Source of the DNA: Flavobacteriaceae bacterium
Lineage (GTDB): Bacteria > Bacteroidota > Bacteroidia > Flavobacteriales > Flavobacteriaceae
NCBI GenBank assembly: GCA_021647985.1
Contig: JAKITQ010000028.1
Span: forward strand, 1-38,326
DNA: 38,326 bases
Direction of reading: 5' to 3'
The translations under genes were made by a program, and so were the position numbers. Positions 7,730 to 17,766 of this stretch are shown piece after piece. The notes beneath the pieces are model-generated. The model was not told where the DNA came from. It was given only the letters and a program-made list of their open reading frames with translations, and did not search any database. Position 1 is the first letter of the stretch. The number at the start of each line of letters is the position of its first letter.

Positions 7730-9016
7730 TTATCTTTTTTCAAAAGGTATAAATTCTCTAAGTGTATGACCTGTATACAGCTGTCTTGGGCGGCCAATAG
7801 GTTCACCATTCAATCTCATCTCTTTCCATTGGGCTATCCAACCTGGTAAACGTCCGATGGCAAACATAACAGTAAACATCTCTACAGGAATACCCAAAGC
7901 GCGATAAATAATACCCGAATAAAAATCAACATTCGGATACAGTTTTCTGGCTGCAAAATATTCGTCGTTTAAAGCTACCTCTTCTAAGTGTTTTGCAATG
8001 GCCAAAACAGGATCGGAAGTCCCTAGATCATCAAATAATTCATCTGCAGCTTTTTTAATGATTCTGGCTCGTGGATCAAAGTTTTTATAAACTCTATGAC
8101 CAAATCCCATCAAACGGAATGGATCATTTTTATCTTTAGCTTTCGCAATAAATTTTTCAACTCCGCCACCATCTTTCTGAATATCCTCTAACATTTCTAA
8201 TACAGCTTGATTTGCACCTCCATGTAACCTTCCCCATAGTGCAGAAACTCCTGCCGAGATGGATGCAAATAAACCTGCTTCAGATGAACCAACAATCCTC
8301 ACAGTAGATGTTGAACAATTTTGTTCATGATCTTCATGTAAAATTAATAATTCGTCTAAGGCTCTTACAGCAATAGGGTTTAATTTATATTTCTCTGTAG
8401 GAATTTTAAACATCATTTGCATAATATTTTCAATATAATTCAATGAATTATCTGCATAATTTAATGGAGTTCCTTGATTTTTACTATGTGCCCAAGCTGC
8501 TAAGACTGGAAATTTACCCATTAATTTTACAATAGATTCATATAAATCTACTTTTGAATTTATATTTACTGTTGCAGGATTAAAAGCGGTCAAAGCACTA
8601 GTTAACGAAGAAACCATTCCCATTGGATGAGCTACTTTAGGAAAGCCATCAATAATATCTTTCATCTCTTCATTTAATAAAGAGTTTCTTTTGATATCAT
8701 TTTCAAATTTAATAAATTCTGATTTTGTTGGTAGTTCCCCAAAAATAACTAAAAATGCAACTTCTAAAAAGCTTGCATTTTTTGTAAGATCTTCAATGGC
8801 ATATCCTCTGTATCGTAAAATACCTTCCTCTCCATTTAAAAAAGTAATTTTACTCTCACAAGAACCTGTGTTTTTAAATCCTGGGTCTATGGTTATAATT
8901 CCACCTGTTGCTACTCTCAGTGCCTTAACATCAATAGCTATTTCATTTTCTGTACCTCTAACTACAGGGAACTCATACACTTTCCCATCAATTTCTAATT
9001 TTGCTATATCTGACAT
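7730..9016 (-). CDS. gltA: Citrate synthase
   Basis: 428 residues, the length of the hexameric bacterial type II enzyme. It condenses acetyl-CoA with oxaloacetate to citrate, the entry step of the TCA cycle. Catalytic residues are seen as His265 in GRLHGGANQAVLEML, His307 in GFGHRVYKNFDPRA and Asp364 in NVDFYSGI. His230 in LHEDHEQN is the conserved oxaloacetate-site residue. The N-terminal beta domain (KLEIDGKVYEFPVV) is typical of this class. The gene has its own terminator and is separated from eno by another, so it is probably transcribed alone. It follows eno and carA in an order I know from Flavobacteriaceae. Confidence 0.98.
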   Translation of the reverse strand: MSDIAKLEIDGKVYEFPVVRGTENEIAIDVKALRVATGGIITIDPGFKNTGSCESKITFLNGEEGILRYRGYAIEDLTKNASFLEVAFLVIFGELPTKSEFIKFENDIKRNSLLNEEMKDIIDGFPKVAHPMGMVSSLTSALTAFNPATVNINSKVDLYESIVKLMGKFPVLAAWAHSKNQGTPLNYADNSLNYIENIMQMMFKIPTEKYKLNPIAVRALDELLILHEDHEQNCSTSTVRIVGSSEAGLFASISAGVSALWGRLHGGANQAVLEMLEDIQKDGGGVEKFIAKAKDKNDPFRLMGFGHRVYKNFDPRARIIKKAADELFDDLGTSDPVLAIAKHLEEVALNDEYFAARKLYPNVDFYSGIIYRALGIPVEMFTVMFAIGRLPGWIAQWKEMRLNGEPIGRPRQLYTGHTLREFIPFEKR

Positions 9017-9105
9017 AATTTACTTAATTATATTTACTTTTTTCTTCTTTACGAATTTACAAAATAACTATGACTTTTTCAGTATAAAATACCGTAATAT
9101 TGGAC

Positions 9106-9136
9106 AAAAAAAAAGCTGAAATAATTCCAGCTTTTT
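9106..9136 (-). terminator. Terminator after eno
   Basis: A 9-bp stem (9110-9118 with 9128-9136, core AGCTG/CAGCT) with a nine-base loop and a run of nine T on the minus strand. It starts 20 bases after the eno stop. The plus strand also has a short T-run, but there is no plus-strand gene to end. Confidence 0.85.
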
Positions 9137-9155
9137 AATTATATATTTCTAGTAA

Positions 9156-10445
9156 TTATTTTATTTTAAATGCATTTAATTGGGGGTAATATGCAGTATC
9201 ATTTAACTCTTCTTCTATTCTTAATAATTGATTGTATTTTGCCATACGATCACTTCGAGAAGCTGAACCTGTTTTAATTTGACCTGTATTTAATGCTACT
9301 GCCAAATCAGCAATTGTATTGTCTTCAGTTTCACCTGAACGGTGTGACATAACTGATGTATAACCTGCATTATGAGCCATATTTACAGCTGCAATAGTTT
9401 CCGTTAAAGTACCAATTTGATTTACTTTTATCAAAATAGAATTTGCTATACCATTATTAATACCTTTTGATAATCTTTCTACATTGGTTACAAACAAATC
9501 ATCTCCAACCAATTGTATTTTATCACCAATTTTATCCGTTAAGTACTTCCAGCCATCCCAATCATTTTCATCCATTCCATCTTCAATAGAAATTATAGGG
9601 TATTTTTCTGCTAATTCAGCCAAATAATCTGCTTGCTCTTCACTTGTTCTAATACTCCCTTTATCACCTTCAAACTTAGTGTAATCATATTTTCCATCAA
9701 CAAAAAATTCCGCAGCAGCGCAATCTAAAGCCAACATAACATCATCACCAGCAGTATAACCTGCCTTTGAAATTGCTTGAATAACTGTATCTAATGCATC
9801 TTCAGTACCATTAAAAGTTGGTGCAAAACCACCTTCATCTCCAACTGCTGTATTTAAATTTCTATCGTGTAATATGCTTTTTAAATTGTGAAAAATTTCA
9901 CTTCCCATTTTCATGGCATGCGTAAAGTTTTTAGCCTTAACTGGCACAATCATAAATTCTTGAAATGCAATTGGTGCATCAGAATGTGAACCACCATTAA
10001 CAATATTCATCATTGGAACAGGTAAGGTATTTGCACTTACACCACCCACATATCTATAAAGAGGTACATTTAATTCATTTGCAGCTGCTTTAGCAACAGC
10101 CAAAGAAACCCCTAAAATTGCATTCGCACCTAAATTGGCCTTATTTGGAGTACCATCTAATTCTATCATTAGCTGATCTATGGTATTCTGCTCAAAAACA
10201 GAATAACCTACTAGTTCTTCAACAATAATATCATTGACATTATTTACTGCTTTCAGTACACCTTTACCCATATAATCTTTACCGCCATCTCTTAATTCAA
10301 CAGCTTCATGCTCACCAGTTGAAGCTCCAGATGGAACCGCAGCTCTCCCTAAAACACCATTATCTGTAATCACATCAACCTCAATTGTTGGATTACCTCT
10401 TGAATCAAAAATTTGTCTTGCGTGAATATCTAATATCGTACTCAT
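9156..10445 (-). CDS. eno: Enolase
   Basis: 429 residues, as usual for bacteria. It converts 2-phosphoglycerate to phosphoenolpyruvate in glycolysis and the reverse step in gluconeogenesis, and needs magnesium. Conserved motifs in order are [14 protein letters not shown] at the N-terminus, [32 protein letters not shown] (first metal Asp), ISIEDGM (metal Glu), VGDDLFVTN (metal Asp), [10 protein letters not shown] (catalytic Lys) and the enolase signature [10 protein letters not shown]. All active-site residues appear intact. It is flanked by its own terminator and by carA upstream (112-base gap with a TAATTTTG box), so it is probably a separate unit. Confidence 0.98.
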   Translation of the reverse strand: MSTILDIHARQIFDSRGNPTIEVDVITDNGVLGRAAVPSGASTGEHEAVELRDGGKDYMGKGVLKAVNNVNDIIVEELVGYSVFEQNTIDQLMIELDGTPNKANLGANAILGVSLAVAKAAANELNVPLYRYVGGVSANTLPVPMMNIVNGGSHSDAPIAFQEFMIVPVKAKNFTHAMKMGSEIFHNLKSILHDRNLNTAVGDEGGFAPTFNGTEDALDTVIQAISKAGYTAGDDVMLALDCAAAEFFVDGKYDYTKFEGDKGSIRTSEEQADYLAELAEKYPIISIEDGMDENDWDGWKYLTDKIGDKIQLVGDDLFVTNVERLSKGINNGIANSILIKVNQIGTLTETIAAVNMAHNAGYTSVMSHRSGETEDNTIADLAVALNTGQIKTGSASRSDRMAKYNQLLRIEEELNDTAYYPQLNAFKIK

Positions 10446-10476
10446 AATGTATTTGTTTTTTATATTAAATCAATTG

Positions 10477-10484
10477 CAAAATTA
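10477..10484 (-). promoter_or_regulatory. Candidate -7 box for eno
   Basis: The minus strand reads TAATTTTG, a full match to TAnnTTTG, 31 bases before the eno ATG. I see no TTG at the -33 position, so this is tentative. Confidence 0.3.
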
Positions 10485-10557
10485 ATCAATTTAAAGAGTT
10501 ATTATTCCTATTTATTAACATTTATACCCCATTGGTTTTAAAATATAAACAAAATTC

Positions 10558-11667
10558 TTATTGTTTTTTTACTGAATTGATATTATCAATAAATTGATCG
10601 AATAAATAAGATGAATCATGTGGCCCAGGGCTTGCTTCTGGATGATATTGCACTGAAAAACAATTTTTATTCTTCATTCTCATTCCTGCCAAAGTATGGT
10701 CATTTAAATGTTCATGTGTTATTTCAAAATCATTATTTTTTTCCACAGCATCTTTATCAACAACAAAGCCGTGATTTTGTGAAGTAATTTCTCCTTTTCC
10801 AGTTATTAAATTCTTTACAGGATGGTTTATACCTCTATGACCATTATGCATTTTATAAGTTGATATACCATTAGCCAAAGCAATTACTTGATGCCCTAAA
10901 CAAATACCAAACAAAGGTAAATCTCTTTTTATTATTTCTTTTGCTACTGTTTGAGCAGACTTTAATGGAGTAGGGTCTCCAGGTCCATTAGATAGAAAAT
11001 AGCCATCTGGTTCAAACGCACTCATCTTTTCAAAAGAAGTGTCGAAAGGAAAAACCTTTACGAGACAATCTCTCTTTACCAAATTATTAATTATATTTTG
11101 TTTAATTCCAATATCAAGAGCCGATATTTTGTATGTCGCATTTTCATTTCCAACCGTATATGGTTCTTTTGTTGAAACTTTTGAAGCCAGTTCCAATCCA
11201 TCCATTGAAGGTACTTTGTCCAATTTCTTTTTTAAATATTCTAGATCGGTATTTGTAGAAATAACAGCATTCATCGCTCCCTTATCTCTAATATACCTAA
11301 CCAAGGCTCTTGTATCTACATCGGAAATTGCCACAAAATTTTGTTTTTCAAAATAATCGAATAAAGAAGTATCTGCATTTTCTCTTGAGTATTCAAAACT
11401 AAAATTTCTACAAACCAAACCAGAAATTTTTATTGAATCGGATTCTTGTTCATTTTTGTTTGTTCCATAATTTCCTATATGTGCATTGGTAGAAACCATT
11501 AATTGCCCATAATAGGAAGGATCAGTAAAAATTTCTTGGTAACCCGTCATACCGGTATTAAAACATATTTCACCTACTGCGGTTCCTTCAATCCCAATAG
11601 ATTTTCCTTCGAATACAGTTCCGTCTTCTAATAATAAAATTGCTTTCTTTTTAATTTGGTATTTCAT
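10558..11667 (-). CDS. carA: Carbamoyl-phosphate synthase small (glutaminase) subunit
   Basis: 369 residues. It releases ammonia from glutamine and passes it to CarB to make carbamoyl phosphate for arginine and pyrimidine synthesis. The N-terminal domain shows LEDGTVFEGKSIG and FNTGMTGYQEI. The class I amidotransferase domain holds Cys256 in FGICLGHQ and His342 and Glu344 in VQYHPEASPGP, a complete triad. carB is not in the window. The gene lies downstream of rplQ but beyond a strong terminator, so it is probably not part of the ribosomal operon. Arginase a few genes away works on arginine in the opposite direction; any link is inference. Confidence 0.97.
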   Translation of the reverse strand: MKYQIKKKAILLLEDGTVFEGKSIGIEGTAVGEICFNTGMTGYQEIFTDPSYYGQLMVSTNAHIGNYGTNKNEQESDSIKISGLVCRNFSFEYSRENADTSLFDYFEKQNFVAISDVDTRALVRYIRDKGAMNAVISTNTDLEYLKKKLDKVPSMDGLELASKVSTKEPYTVGNENATYKISALDIGIKQNIINNLVKRDCLVKVFPFDTSFEKMSAFEPDGYFLSNGPGDPTPLKSAQTVAKEIIKRDLPLFGICLGHQVIALANGISTYKMHNGHRGINHPVKNLITGKGEITSQNHGFVVDKDAVEKNNDFEITHEHLNDHTLAGMRMKNKNCFSVQYHPEASPGPHDSSYLFDQFIDNINSVKKQ

Positions 11668-11702
11668 TGTTCATATTTAAAATGGATTACTAAAATAATT
11701 TC

Positions 11703-11741
11703 AAAAAAAAAGGATACGCTATAAACTAGCATATCCTTTTT
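11703..11741 (-). terminator. Terminator of the ribosomal superoperon
   Basis: A 10-bp stem (11707-11716 with 11732-11741, core AGGATA/TATCCT) with an inner GCT/AGC pairing, followed by a run of about nine T on the minus strand. It lies 25 bases after the rplQ stop and should end the transcript before carA. Confidence 0.88.
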
Positions 11742-11765
11742 AAAATGTTTAACCTCAAATCATTT

Positions 11766-12266
11766 TTATGCATCTTCTTTGTTCTCAGCATCTTTAGATT
11801 TAGGTTCTTCAACAACTTCAGGAGTTGGTTCATTAGCAGCAACTGCTTTCTTACCTCCTCTTCTTCTTGTTGATTTTTTCTTTTTAGCTCCTTTCGGGTT
11901 ATAAATTTCGTTATAATCAACTAGTTCAACCATTGCCATAGATGCATTATCTCCTTGACGGTTACCTAATTTTATGATACGAATATATCCTCCTGGTCTA
12001 TCTCCAACTTTTACCGCTACATCTCTAAACAATTCAGAAACAGCATATTTATCACGCAATGTGCTAAACACCAATCTTCTGTTATGTGTTGTATCGTTTT
12101 TTGATTTAGTAATAATTGGCTCTACATATTGACGCAAAGCTTTTGCTTTTGCTATAGTAGTATTAATACGCTTGTGTTCTATTAATGAACAAGCCATATT
12201 GGCTAACATTGCTTTTCTATGCGCTGTTTTCCTACTTAAATGATTAAATTTCTTTCCGTGTCTCAT
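11766..12266 (-). CDS. rplQ: Ribosomal protein L17
   Basis: 166 residues. The conserved L17 core is residues 1-120, starting [20 protein letters not shown] and including [18 protein letters not shown] low-complexity tail of about 45 residues follows, first basic ([13 protein letters not shown]) and then acidic (ending AENKEDA), as is common in Bacteroidota. L17 sits at the exit-tunnel side of the large subunit. It is the last gene of the superoperon, 41 bases after rpoA, and a terminator follows. Confidence 0.97.
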   Translation of the reverse strand: MRHGKKFNHLSRKTAHRKAMLANMACSLIEHKRINTTIAKAKALRQYVEPIITKSKNDTTHNRRLVFSTLRDKYAVSELFRDVAVKVGDRPGGYIRIIKLGNRQGDNASMAMVELVDYNEIYNPKGAKKKKSTRRRGGKKAVAANEPTPEVVEEPKSKDAENKEDA

Positions 12267-12307
12267 CTTTCAATTGACTATTTAATTTTTGTTATTAACT
12301 AACAAAA

Positions 12308-13300
12308 TTACTCTTTATCTAATTTGTACTTTGTTAAATCCATTCCAAAGGTTAAACCTTTGACATTTACCAATTCATCCAACTCTGTAAGTGATTTTTT
12401 ACCAAAGTTTCTAAATTTCATTAGATCACTTTTATTAAATGATACTAGGTCACCTAAAGTATCCACCTCAGCTGCTTTCAAACAATTTAAAGCTCTAACT
12501 GATAAATCCATATCAATCAAACGCGTTTTTAATAATTGACGCATATGCAAAGACTCTTCATCATACGTTTCTGTTTTGGCAATTTCATCAGCTTCTAATG
12601 TAATACGCTCATCTGAGAATAACATAAAGTGATGGATTAATATTTTAGCCGCTTCAGTTAAAGCATCTTTAGGAGTTATTGAGCCATCGGTATCAATATC
12701 AAAAATCAACTTTTCATAATCTGTTTTTTGCTCTACACGAAAGTTTTCAATCGCATATTTCACATTTTTTATTGGCGTGTAAATGGAGTCAATAAAAATT
12801 GTTCCTAAAGCTGCAGACACTTTTTTATTCTCTTCAGCCAAAACAAAACCTCTTCCTTTATCTATGGTAATTTCCATGTCTAATTTTACAGAAGATTCCA
12901 TGTTGCAAATAACCAATTCTGGATTTAAAACTTGAAATCCTGAGATGAAATTTTGAAAATCACCAGCGGTTAATTTTTCTTGACCTTTTACTGATAAAAT
13001 TACAGTTTCATTGTCAGTTTCTTCAATTTGTTGCTTAAAACGTATTTGTTTTAAGTTCAAAATAATTTCTGTTACATCTTCTACAACACCTTTGATAGTA
13101 GAAAATTCATGCTCTACTCCTTCAATTCTCAAAGAAGTTATTGCATAACCATCTAAAGATGATAATAGAACTCTTCTTAAAGCGTTACCGATTGTTAAAC
13201 CGTAACCTGGCTCTAAAGGTTTGAATTCAAATCTACCTTCAAAATCAGTAGATTCAATCATTAATACTTTGTCTGGTTTCTGAAAATTTAATATTGCCAT
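12308..13300 (-). CDS. rpoA: RNA polymerase alpha subunit
   Basis: 330 residues from the ATG at 13300. The protein then starts [20 protein letters not shown], the normal Bacteroidota start. An earlier in-frame start at 13342 would add 14 unrelated residues and overlap rpsD, so I reject it. The N-terminal domain shows [20 protein letters not shown] (dimerisation and assembly). The C-terminal domain includes [20 protein letters not shown] and [16 protein letters not shown], the two-helix region that contacts DNA and activators. It lies between rpsD and rplQ, as in the usual alpha operon, and so is made together with ribosomal proteins. Confidence 0.97.
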   Translation of the reverse strand: MAILNFQKPDKVLMIESTDFEGRFEFKPLEPGYGLTIGNALRRVLLSSLDGYAITSLRIEGVEHEFSTIKGVVEDVTEIILNLKQIRFKQQIEETDNETVILSVKGQEKLTAGDFQNFISGFQVLNPELVICNMESSVKLDMEITIDKGRGFVLAEENKKVSAALGTIFIDSIYTPIKNVKYAIENFRVEQKTDYEKLIFDIDTDGSITPKDALTEAAKILIHHFMLFSDERITLEADEIAKTETYDEESLHMRQLLKTRLIDMDLSVRALNCLKAAEVDTLGDLVSFNKSDLMKFRNFGKKSLTELDELVNVKGLTFGMDLTKYKLDKE

Positions 13301-13322
13301 AAGTTTGATTCTATCTTTAAAA

Positions 13323-13928
13323 TTATTTAGAGTATAACTCAACTATAAATTGTTCGTTAATTTTTTCTGGAATTTGAATTCTTTCTGGTACGGTAACAAA
13401 TCTTCCTTCTAAAGTTTCACTATTCCATGTTAACCATTCATAAACGTTAGATTTAGCAGATATTGAGTTTTCAATTGCCACTAATGATTTAGATTTTTCT
13501 CTTACACCAATAACATCTCCAGCTTTTAATGAATAAGAAGGTATGTTTACCAATTGACCATTAACTGTAATATGCTTGTGTGAAACCAATTGACGTGCTC
13601 CTCTACGTGTTGGTGCAATACCTAAACGGAAAACAACATTATCTAAACGAGACTCACATAATTGTAATAAAACTTCACCTGTAACACCTTTATTTCTAGA
13701 TGATTTTTCAAAAAGATTTCGAAATTGACGTTCTAATATACCATAAGTATATTTTGCTTTTTGTTTTTCCTTAAGTTGTACTGCATATTCAGATTGTTTA
13801 CCTCTTCTTCTGTTGTTTCCGTGTTGTCCCGGAGGGTAATTTCTTTTTTCTAATGCTTTATCATCTCCAAAAATTGGTTCTCCAAATTTCCGAGCGATTT
13901 TTGACGTTGGTCCTGTATATCTTGCCAT
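13323..13928 (-). CDS. rpsD: Ribosomal protein S4
   Basis: 201 residues. The N-terminal part ([20 protein letters not shown]) lacks the zinc-binding cysteines found in some S4 proteins. The S4 RNA-binding domain is clear at about 90-155 with [20 protein letters not shown] and [19 protein letters not shown]4 starts small-subunit assembly and in E. coli represses the alpha operon by binding its mRNA. The 78-base gap before it (13929-14006) holds alternative 6-bp pairings, and whether S4 binds there is unknown. Neighbours are rpsK and rpoA. Confidence 0.98.
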   Translation of the reverse strand: MARYTGPTSKIARKFGEPIFGDDKALEKRNYPPGQHGNNRRRGKQSEYAVQLKEKQKAKYTYGILERQFRNLFEKSSRNKGVTGEVLLQLCESRLDNVVFRLGIAPTRRGARQLVSHKHITVNGQLVNIPSYSLKAGDVIGVREKSKSLVAIENSISAKSNVYEWLTWNSETLEGRFVTVPERIQIPEKINEQFIVELYSK

Positions 13929-14006
13929 TTTTATTATTTTATAAGGGATTATGAATTAAGGCATTCCTTCGATAATCTAATTCCTAAGTGTTATTATAAA
14001 TATTTA

Positions 14007-14399
14007 TTAAACTCTTCTTCTTTTCGGTGGTCTACAACCATTATGTGCCACTGGAGTAACATCAATAATTTCTGTTACCTCAATACCATTATTATGTAAG
14101 GTTCTAATTGCAGATTCTCTACCATTACCTGGGCCTTTTACATAAACTTTTACTTTACGTAAACCTGCTTCATGTGCCACTTTAGCACAATCTTCAGCAG
14201 CAGTTTGAGCCGCATAAGGTGTGTTTTTTTTAGACCCTCTAAAACCTTGCTTACCCGCACTTGACCAAGAAATTACATCACCTTTCTTATTCGTTAAAGA
14301 AATAATGATATTGTTAAATGAAGCAGTAATGTGAGCTTCACCTACAGCTTCAATAATCACTTTGCGTTTTTTCGTACTTTTTGAACTTGACTTTGCCAT
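14007..14399 (-). CDS. rpsK: Ribosomal protein S11
   Basis: 130 residues, with the usual basic N-terminus ([14 protein letters not shown]) and the S11 signature in the C-terminal half: [20 protein letters not shown] and [18 protein letters not shown]. It lies on the small-subunit platform and touches the 3' end of 16S rRNA. The 106 bases before its ATG carry a heptad-repeat inverted structure, an unusual gap for this operon; the neighbours are otherwise standard (rpsM, rpsD). Confidence 0.98.
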   Translation of the reverse strand: MAKSSSKSTKKRKVIIEAVGEAHITASFNNIIISLTNKKGDVISWSSAGKQGFRGSKKNTPYAAQTAAEDCAKVAHEAGLRKVKVYVKGPGNGRESAIRTLHNNGIEVTEIIDVTPVAHNGCRPPKRRRV

Positions 14400-14404
14400 A
14401 TTTT

Positions 14405-14496
14405 TTAGTATTTAGATTTTAAGTAGTTAGTAGTTAGACAAAAATTATCTCTATTTAAAATAATTATTATCTAATTACTAGATACTAATTACTAAC
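14405..14496 (-). repeat. Heptad-repeat inverted structure between rpsM and rpsK
   Basis: In gene orientation one arm reads TAGTAAT TAGTATC TAGTAAT (14471-14496 region) and the other CTAACTA CTAACTA (14422-14437 region). Both have period 7, and the arms are imperfect reverse complements, so the mRNA could fold into a long AU-rich hairpin just before the rpsK start. It has no coding potential that I can see. Confidence 0.5.
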
Positions 14497-14505
14497 ATCT
14501 ATTTA

Positions 14506-14880
14506 TTATTTAGTTGCTTTCTTCTTACCTGCAACAGTTTTTCTTTTTCCTTTACGGGTTCTAGAGTTATTCTTGGTTCTTTGTCCTCTTAAAGGAAGAC
14601 CAACTCTGTGTCTAATCCCTCTATAACATCCAATATCCATCAAGCGTTTAATGCTCAATTGAATTTCAGATCTCAATTCACCTTCTATTGTTAAAGTACC
14701 AACTTGTTCACGAATGCCAGCTATTTGCTCGTCATTCCAATCTTGAACTTTAATACTTTCGTCAACTTTTGCATTTGCTAAAATTTCTTTAGCTCTGCTA
14801 CTTCCGATTCCAAAGATATACGTTAATGCGATTACGCCTCTTTTGTTCTTTGGGATGTCAATTCCTGCTATTCTTGCCAT
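14506..14880 (-). CDS. rpsM: Ribosomal protein S13
   Basis: 124 residues. It begins [20 protein letters not shown], followed by the helix-hairpin-helix region [16 protein letters not shown]. The S13 signature [20 protein letters not shown] is at about 85-105, and a basic tail ([15 protein letters not shown]) ends the protein. S13 sits in the head of the small subunit and contacts the P-site tRNA and L5. It starts two bases after the rpmJ stop (14883). Confidence 0.98.
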   Translation of the reverse strand: MARIAGIDIPKNKRGVIALTYIFGIGSSRAKEILANAKVDESIKVQDWNDEQIAGIREQVGTLTIEGELRSEIQLSIKRLMDIGCYRGIRHRVGLPLRGQRTKNNSRTRKGKRKTVAGKKKATK

Positions 14881-14882
14881 AA

Positions 14883-14999
14883 TTATCCTTGTCTTTGTTT
14901 AAATCTAGGATTTTTTTTGTTGATTACATATAATCTGCCTTTTCTGCGTACTATGATACAGTCGGCACTTCTTTTCTTTACTGATGCTCTTACTTTCAT
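14883..14999 (-). CDS. rpmJ: Ribosomal protein L36, zinc-free form
   Basis: 38 residues, [14 protein letters not shown] through NPRFKQRQG. The usual CxxC...C...H zinc ribbon is broken: only Cys14 remains, with Ser11, Asn27 and Phe33 at the other ligand positions. This is the C-minus form common in Bacteroidota and avoids a need for zinc. L36 helps to join rRNA segments in the large subunit. It lies between infA (13 bases) and rpsM (2 bases), the standard place. Confidence 0.96.
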   Translation of the reverse strand: MKVRASVKKRSADCIIVRRKGRLYVINKKNPRFKQRQG

Positions 15000-15012
15000 C
15001 TCTATATTAACT

Positions 15013-15228
15013 TTAATATCTATAAGTAATTCTTGCCTTAGTTAAATCATAAGGACTCATTTCTAATTTTACTTTATCTCCTGGTAGCAATTTAATATAA
15101 TGCATTCTCATTTTTCCGGAGATATGAGCGGTAACAATATGACCGTTTTCTAACTCAACTCTAAACATTGCATTTGACAATGCCTCGTTGATTCTTCCAT
15201 CTTGCTCTATTGCAGGTTGTTTAGCCAT
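15013..15228 (-). CDS. infA: Translation initiation factor IF-1
   Basis: 71 residues, a single S1-like OB fold: [40 protein letters not shown] and [20 protein letters not shown]. It binds the ribosomal A site during initiation together with IF-2 and IF-3. It starts two bases after the secY stop, and the gene map found between secY and infA in some bacteria is absent here. The identity is clear. Confidence 0.98.
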   Translation of the reverse strand: MAKQPAIEQDGRINEALSNAMFRVELENGHIVTAHISGKMRMHYIKLLPGDKVKLEMSPYDLTKARITYRY

Positions 15229-15230
15229 AA

Positions 15231-16562
15231 TTAAGATACGTTTCTTTTAGATCCCGATTTCATCAAACCATCATAATGACGATTCAATAAGTGAGAATTT
15301 ATTTGTTGTAATGTGTCAATTGCAACTCCAACCATAATCAATAAAGAAGTACCTCCATAAAACATCGCCCATCCTGGTTGTACACCTAATTTAGTAATTA
15401 TAGCAGGTAAAATTGCTAACATTGCTAAAAATATTGATCCTGGCAAAGTAATACGTGACAATACTGTGTCTAAAAAATCAGCCGTATCTTTTCCTGGTCT
15501 TATGCCTGGTACAAATCCACCTCCTCTTTTTAAATCATCTGCCATTTTATTGGTAGGTATGGTAATTGCGGTGTAAAAATAACTAAAAATTATTATTAAT
15601 ACAGCAAATAAAACATTATACCAAAGTCCGAACATATCCGTAAAGGCAATTCCAACTGATTTCAATGTATTATTCTCTGAGCTCGCCAACAAACTAGGCA
15701 CAAACATCAATGCTTGCGCAAATATAATTGGCATTACACCCGAAGAATTCAATTTTAAAGGAACATACTGTCTTGCTCCTGCAACATCTTGAACACTTCC
15801 TGCAACAGTACGTCGTGCATATTGGACTTGTATTTTACGAACTGCATCTACAAGTAGTACACATAAGAAAATAACTACAAACCAAATTACGATTTCAATT
15901 AAAATCATTATCAAACCTCCATTGGATTGGTTAATCCTTGATGTTGCTTCTTGCATAAACGACGCAGGGAAACGAGCTATAATACCTATCATAATTAATA
16001 AGGATATACCATTTCCAATTCCTTTATCTGTTATTTTTTCACCAAGCCACATTGCAAATACTGTTCCTGTGGTTAAAAGTAATATGGATGAAAAATAAAA
16101 TAATGGTCCATGCCCCAATAAAAATGCACTCTCTGGAATACCTAAGGTAGGTAAACTAACCAAGTATGCTGGTGCTTGAATAATTAAAATTGCAATTGTT
16201 AACCAACGTGTGATTTGATTTATCTTTTTTCTACCACTTTCACCTTCTTTTTGCAATTTCTGCAAATAAGGCACTGCTATACCCATTAATTGCACCACAA
16301 TTGAAGCTGAAATATAAGGCATAATTCCCAATGCCATAACGGATGCCTTAGCAAAAGCTCCACCAGTAAATGCATTCAATAAACCTAATAAACCATCATT
16401 GGTATTATTGGCTAATCCAGATAATTGTGTGGGATCAATTCCCGGCAAAGGTACTTGAGCCGCCAATCGGTAAACCACCATTAAACTTAATGTCAATAGA
16501 ATTTTACTTCTAAGCTCTTCAATTTTCCAAATATCTTGGATGGTACTTATAAACTTTTTCAT
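15231..16562 (-). CDS. secY: Preprotein translocase channel SecY
   Basis: 443 residues with ten membrane helices. It forms the inner-membrane pore for Sec-dependent export, so the lipoproteins and secreted enzymes of this window depend on it. Visible hallmarks are [10 protein letters not shown] near the start, the plug region [32 protein letters not shown], the cytosolic loop [25 protein letters not shown], and [20 protein letters not shown] before helix 9. It follows rplO by 14 bases and precedes infA by two. Confidence 0.98.
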   Translation of the reverse strand: MKKFISTIQDIWKIEELRSKILLTLSLMVVYRLAAQVPLPGIDPTQLSGLANNTNDGLLGLLNAFTGGAFAKASVMALGIMPYISASIVVQLMGIAVPYLQKLQKEGESGRKKINQITRWLTIAILIIQAPAYLVSLPTLGIPESAFLLGHGPLFYFSSILLLTTGTVFAMWLGEKITDKGIGNGISLLIMIGIIARFPASFMQEATSRINQSNGGLIMILIEIVIWFVVIFLCVLLVDAVRKIQVQYARRTVAGSVQDVAGARQYVPLKLNSSGVMPIIFAQALMFVPSLLASSENNTLKSVGIAFTDMFGLWYNVLFAVLIIIFSYFYTAITIPTNKMADDLKRGGGFVPGIRPGKDTADFLDTVLSRITLPGSIFLAMLAILPAIITKLGVQPGWAMFYGGTSLLIMVGVAIDTLQQINSHLLNRHYDGLMKSGSKRNVS

Positions 16563-16576
16563 TTAAAAATATATAA

Positions 16577-17026
16577 TTAAATGGTAACTGCCTCACCTCC
16601 GGCTTTTTCAATAGCTGCTTTTGCAGAAGCAGTAAACTTATGTACCGTGATATTTAATTTTGCTTTTAACTCTCCTCTACCCAAAATTTTAATCAAATCG
16701 TTTTTTCGAGCCAATCTATTTTCGATTAAAACATCCATTGTAACGGTATCTTTTATTTTACCCTCTCCAACCAATTGTTGTAATTTATCTAAATTAATCC
16801 CTTGATATTCTTTGCGATTTATATTTGTAAATCCAAATTTAGGTACTCTTCTTTGCAAAGGCATTTGCCCTCCTTCAAATCCAATTTTTCTTGAATAACC
16901 TGAACGAGACTTTTGACCTTTATGACCTCTGGTAGCTGTTCCTCCTTTTCCAGAACCTTGACCTCTACCAATTCGTTTTCCTGTTTTTACTGAACCCTTT
17001 GCAGGTTGTAAATTATTTAACTGCAT
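16577..17026 (-). CDS. rplO: Ribosomal protein L15
   Basis: 149 residues. The glycine- and basic-rich N-terminal extension that threads into 23S rRNA is clear: GRGQGSGKGGTATRGHKGQ and GFEGGQMPLQRRVPKFGF. The globular C-terminal part ends KAAIEKAGGEAVTI. It lies between rpmD (12 bases) and secY, as in most spc operons. Nothing unusual is seen. Confidence 0.98.
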   Translation of the reverse strand: MQLNNLQPAKGSVKTGKRIGRGQGSGKGGTATRGHKGQKSRSGYSRKIGFEGGQMPLQRRVPKFGFTNINRKEYQGINLDKLQQLVGEGKIKDTVTMDVLIENRLARKNDLIKILGRGELKAKLNITVHKFTASAKAAIEKAGGEAVTI

Positions 17027-17038
17027 AATCTTGATCTC

Positions 17039-17221
17039 TTATTTAATTTCTTCTACAGAAACTAGATGATTAACTGTTTTTACCATTCCAAGGATTGAAG
17101 GAGTTGCATCGTGTTCAACTACTTGATCCATTTTATGTAACCCTAAAGCCTCAAGTGTTAACTTTTGATTTTTAGGTCGTCTTATTTTACTTCGTACTTG
17201 TTTTACTCTAATTTTTTTCAT
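17039..17221 (-). CDS. rpmD: Ribosomal protein L30
   Basis: 60 residues from the ATG at 17221, giving MKKIRVKQVRSKIRRPKNQK and then LEALGLHKMDQVVEHD. Upstream in frame are another ATG (17224) and a TTG (17227). The start at 17221 aligns best with other Bacteroidota L30 proteins, but 17224 is possible. L30 is a small surface protein of the large subunit. It follows rpsE after 11 bases. Confidence 0.95.
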   Translation of the reverse strand: MKKIRVKQVRSKIRRPKNQKLTLEALGLHKMDQVVEHDATPSILGMVKTVNHLVSVEEIK

Positions 17222-17232
17222 CATCAAAATTT

Positions 17233-17757
17233 TTAACCGTTAAATACTTTTTCCAATGAAATACCTCTAAGTTTAGCAATTGTTTTTGCGTCACGTAAGT
17301 TTAATAATGCATCAAATGTAGCTTTTACCACATTGTGAGGATTAGATGAACCTTGAGATTTAGATAATACATCATGTACCCCAACCGATTCTAATACCGC
17401 ACGTACAGCACCACCAGCAATAACTCCAGTACCATTAGATGCCGGTCTTAAGAAAACTTTGGCTCCACCAAATTTACCTTTTTGTTCATGAGGTAAAGTT
17501 TTTTTGATAATAGGTATTCTAACTAAATTTTTCTTAGCCTCTTCTATTCCTTTTGCAATTGCAGAAGCAACGTCTTGAGATTTACCCATACCATGACCAA
17601 CTACACCATCACCATTTCCTACAACAACTATTGCAGAAAAACTGAAGGTTCTACCACCTTTGGTTACTTTAGTAACTCTTTGTACTCCTACCAAGTGATC
17701 TTTTAAATCTAAACCACTAGGTTTTACTCTTTCTATACTTTTATATTTTTTGTACAT
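17233..17757 (-). CDS. rpsE: Ribosomal protein S5
   Basis: 174 residues. The double-stranded-RNA-like domain shows [20 protein letters not shown] and [19 protein letters not shown]. The C-terminal domain includes [20 protein letters not shown] and [17 protein letters not shown]5 lies at the mRNA entry side, where mutations elsewhere affect decoding accuracy and spectinomycin response. The [11 protein letters not shown] loop looks wild type. It sits between rplR and rpmD. Confidence 0.98.
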   Translation of the reverse strand: MYKKYKSIERVKPSGLDLKDHLVGVQRVTKVTKGGRTFSFSAIVVVGNGDGVVGHGMGKSQDVASAIAKGIEEAKKNLVRIPIIKKTLPHEQKGKFGGAKVFLRPASNGTGVIAGGAVRAVLESVGVHDVLSKSQGSSNPHNVVKATFDALLNLRDAKTIAKLRGISLEKVFNG

Positions 17758-17766
17758 GGTATAATC

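Noticed and set aside
8691..9119. 142-codon plus-strand open frame over the gltA 5' end
   Set aside because: It is antisense to conserved gltA codons and runs into the eno-side terminator; no protein features are seen.
11726..11920. 64-codon minus-strand open frame over the rplQ tail
   Set aside because: It is the shifted frame of the repetitive Lys/Glu-rich end of rplQ and has no features of its own.
13301..13342. N-terminal extension of rpoA from an ATG at 13342
   Set aside because: It overlaps rpsD by 20 bases and adds residues not found in RpoA; the start at 13300 gives the conserved [12 protein letters not shown].
13947..13983. H-type pseudoknot before rpsD like the E. coli S4 target
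   Set aside because: Both connecting loops would have zero bases, which cannot span the stems, so only alternative hairpins are possible.
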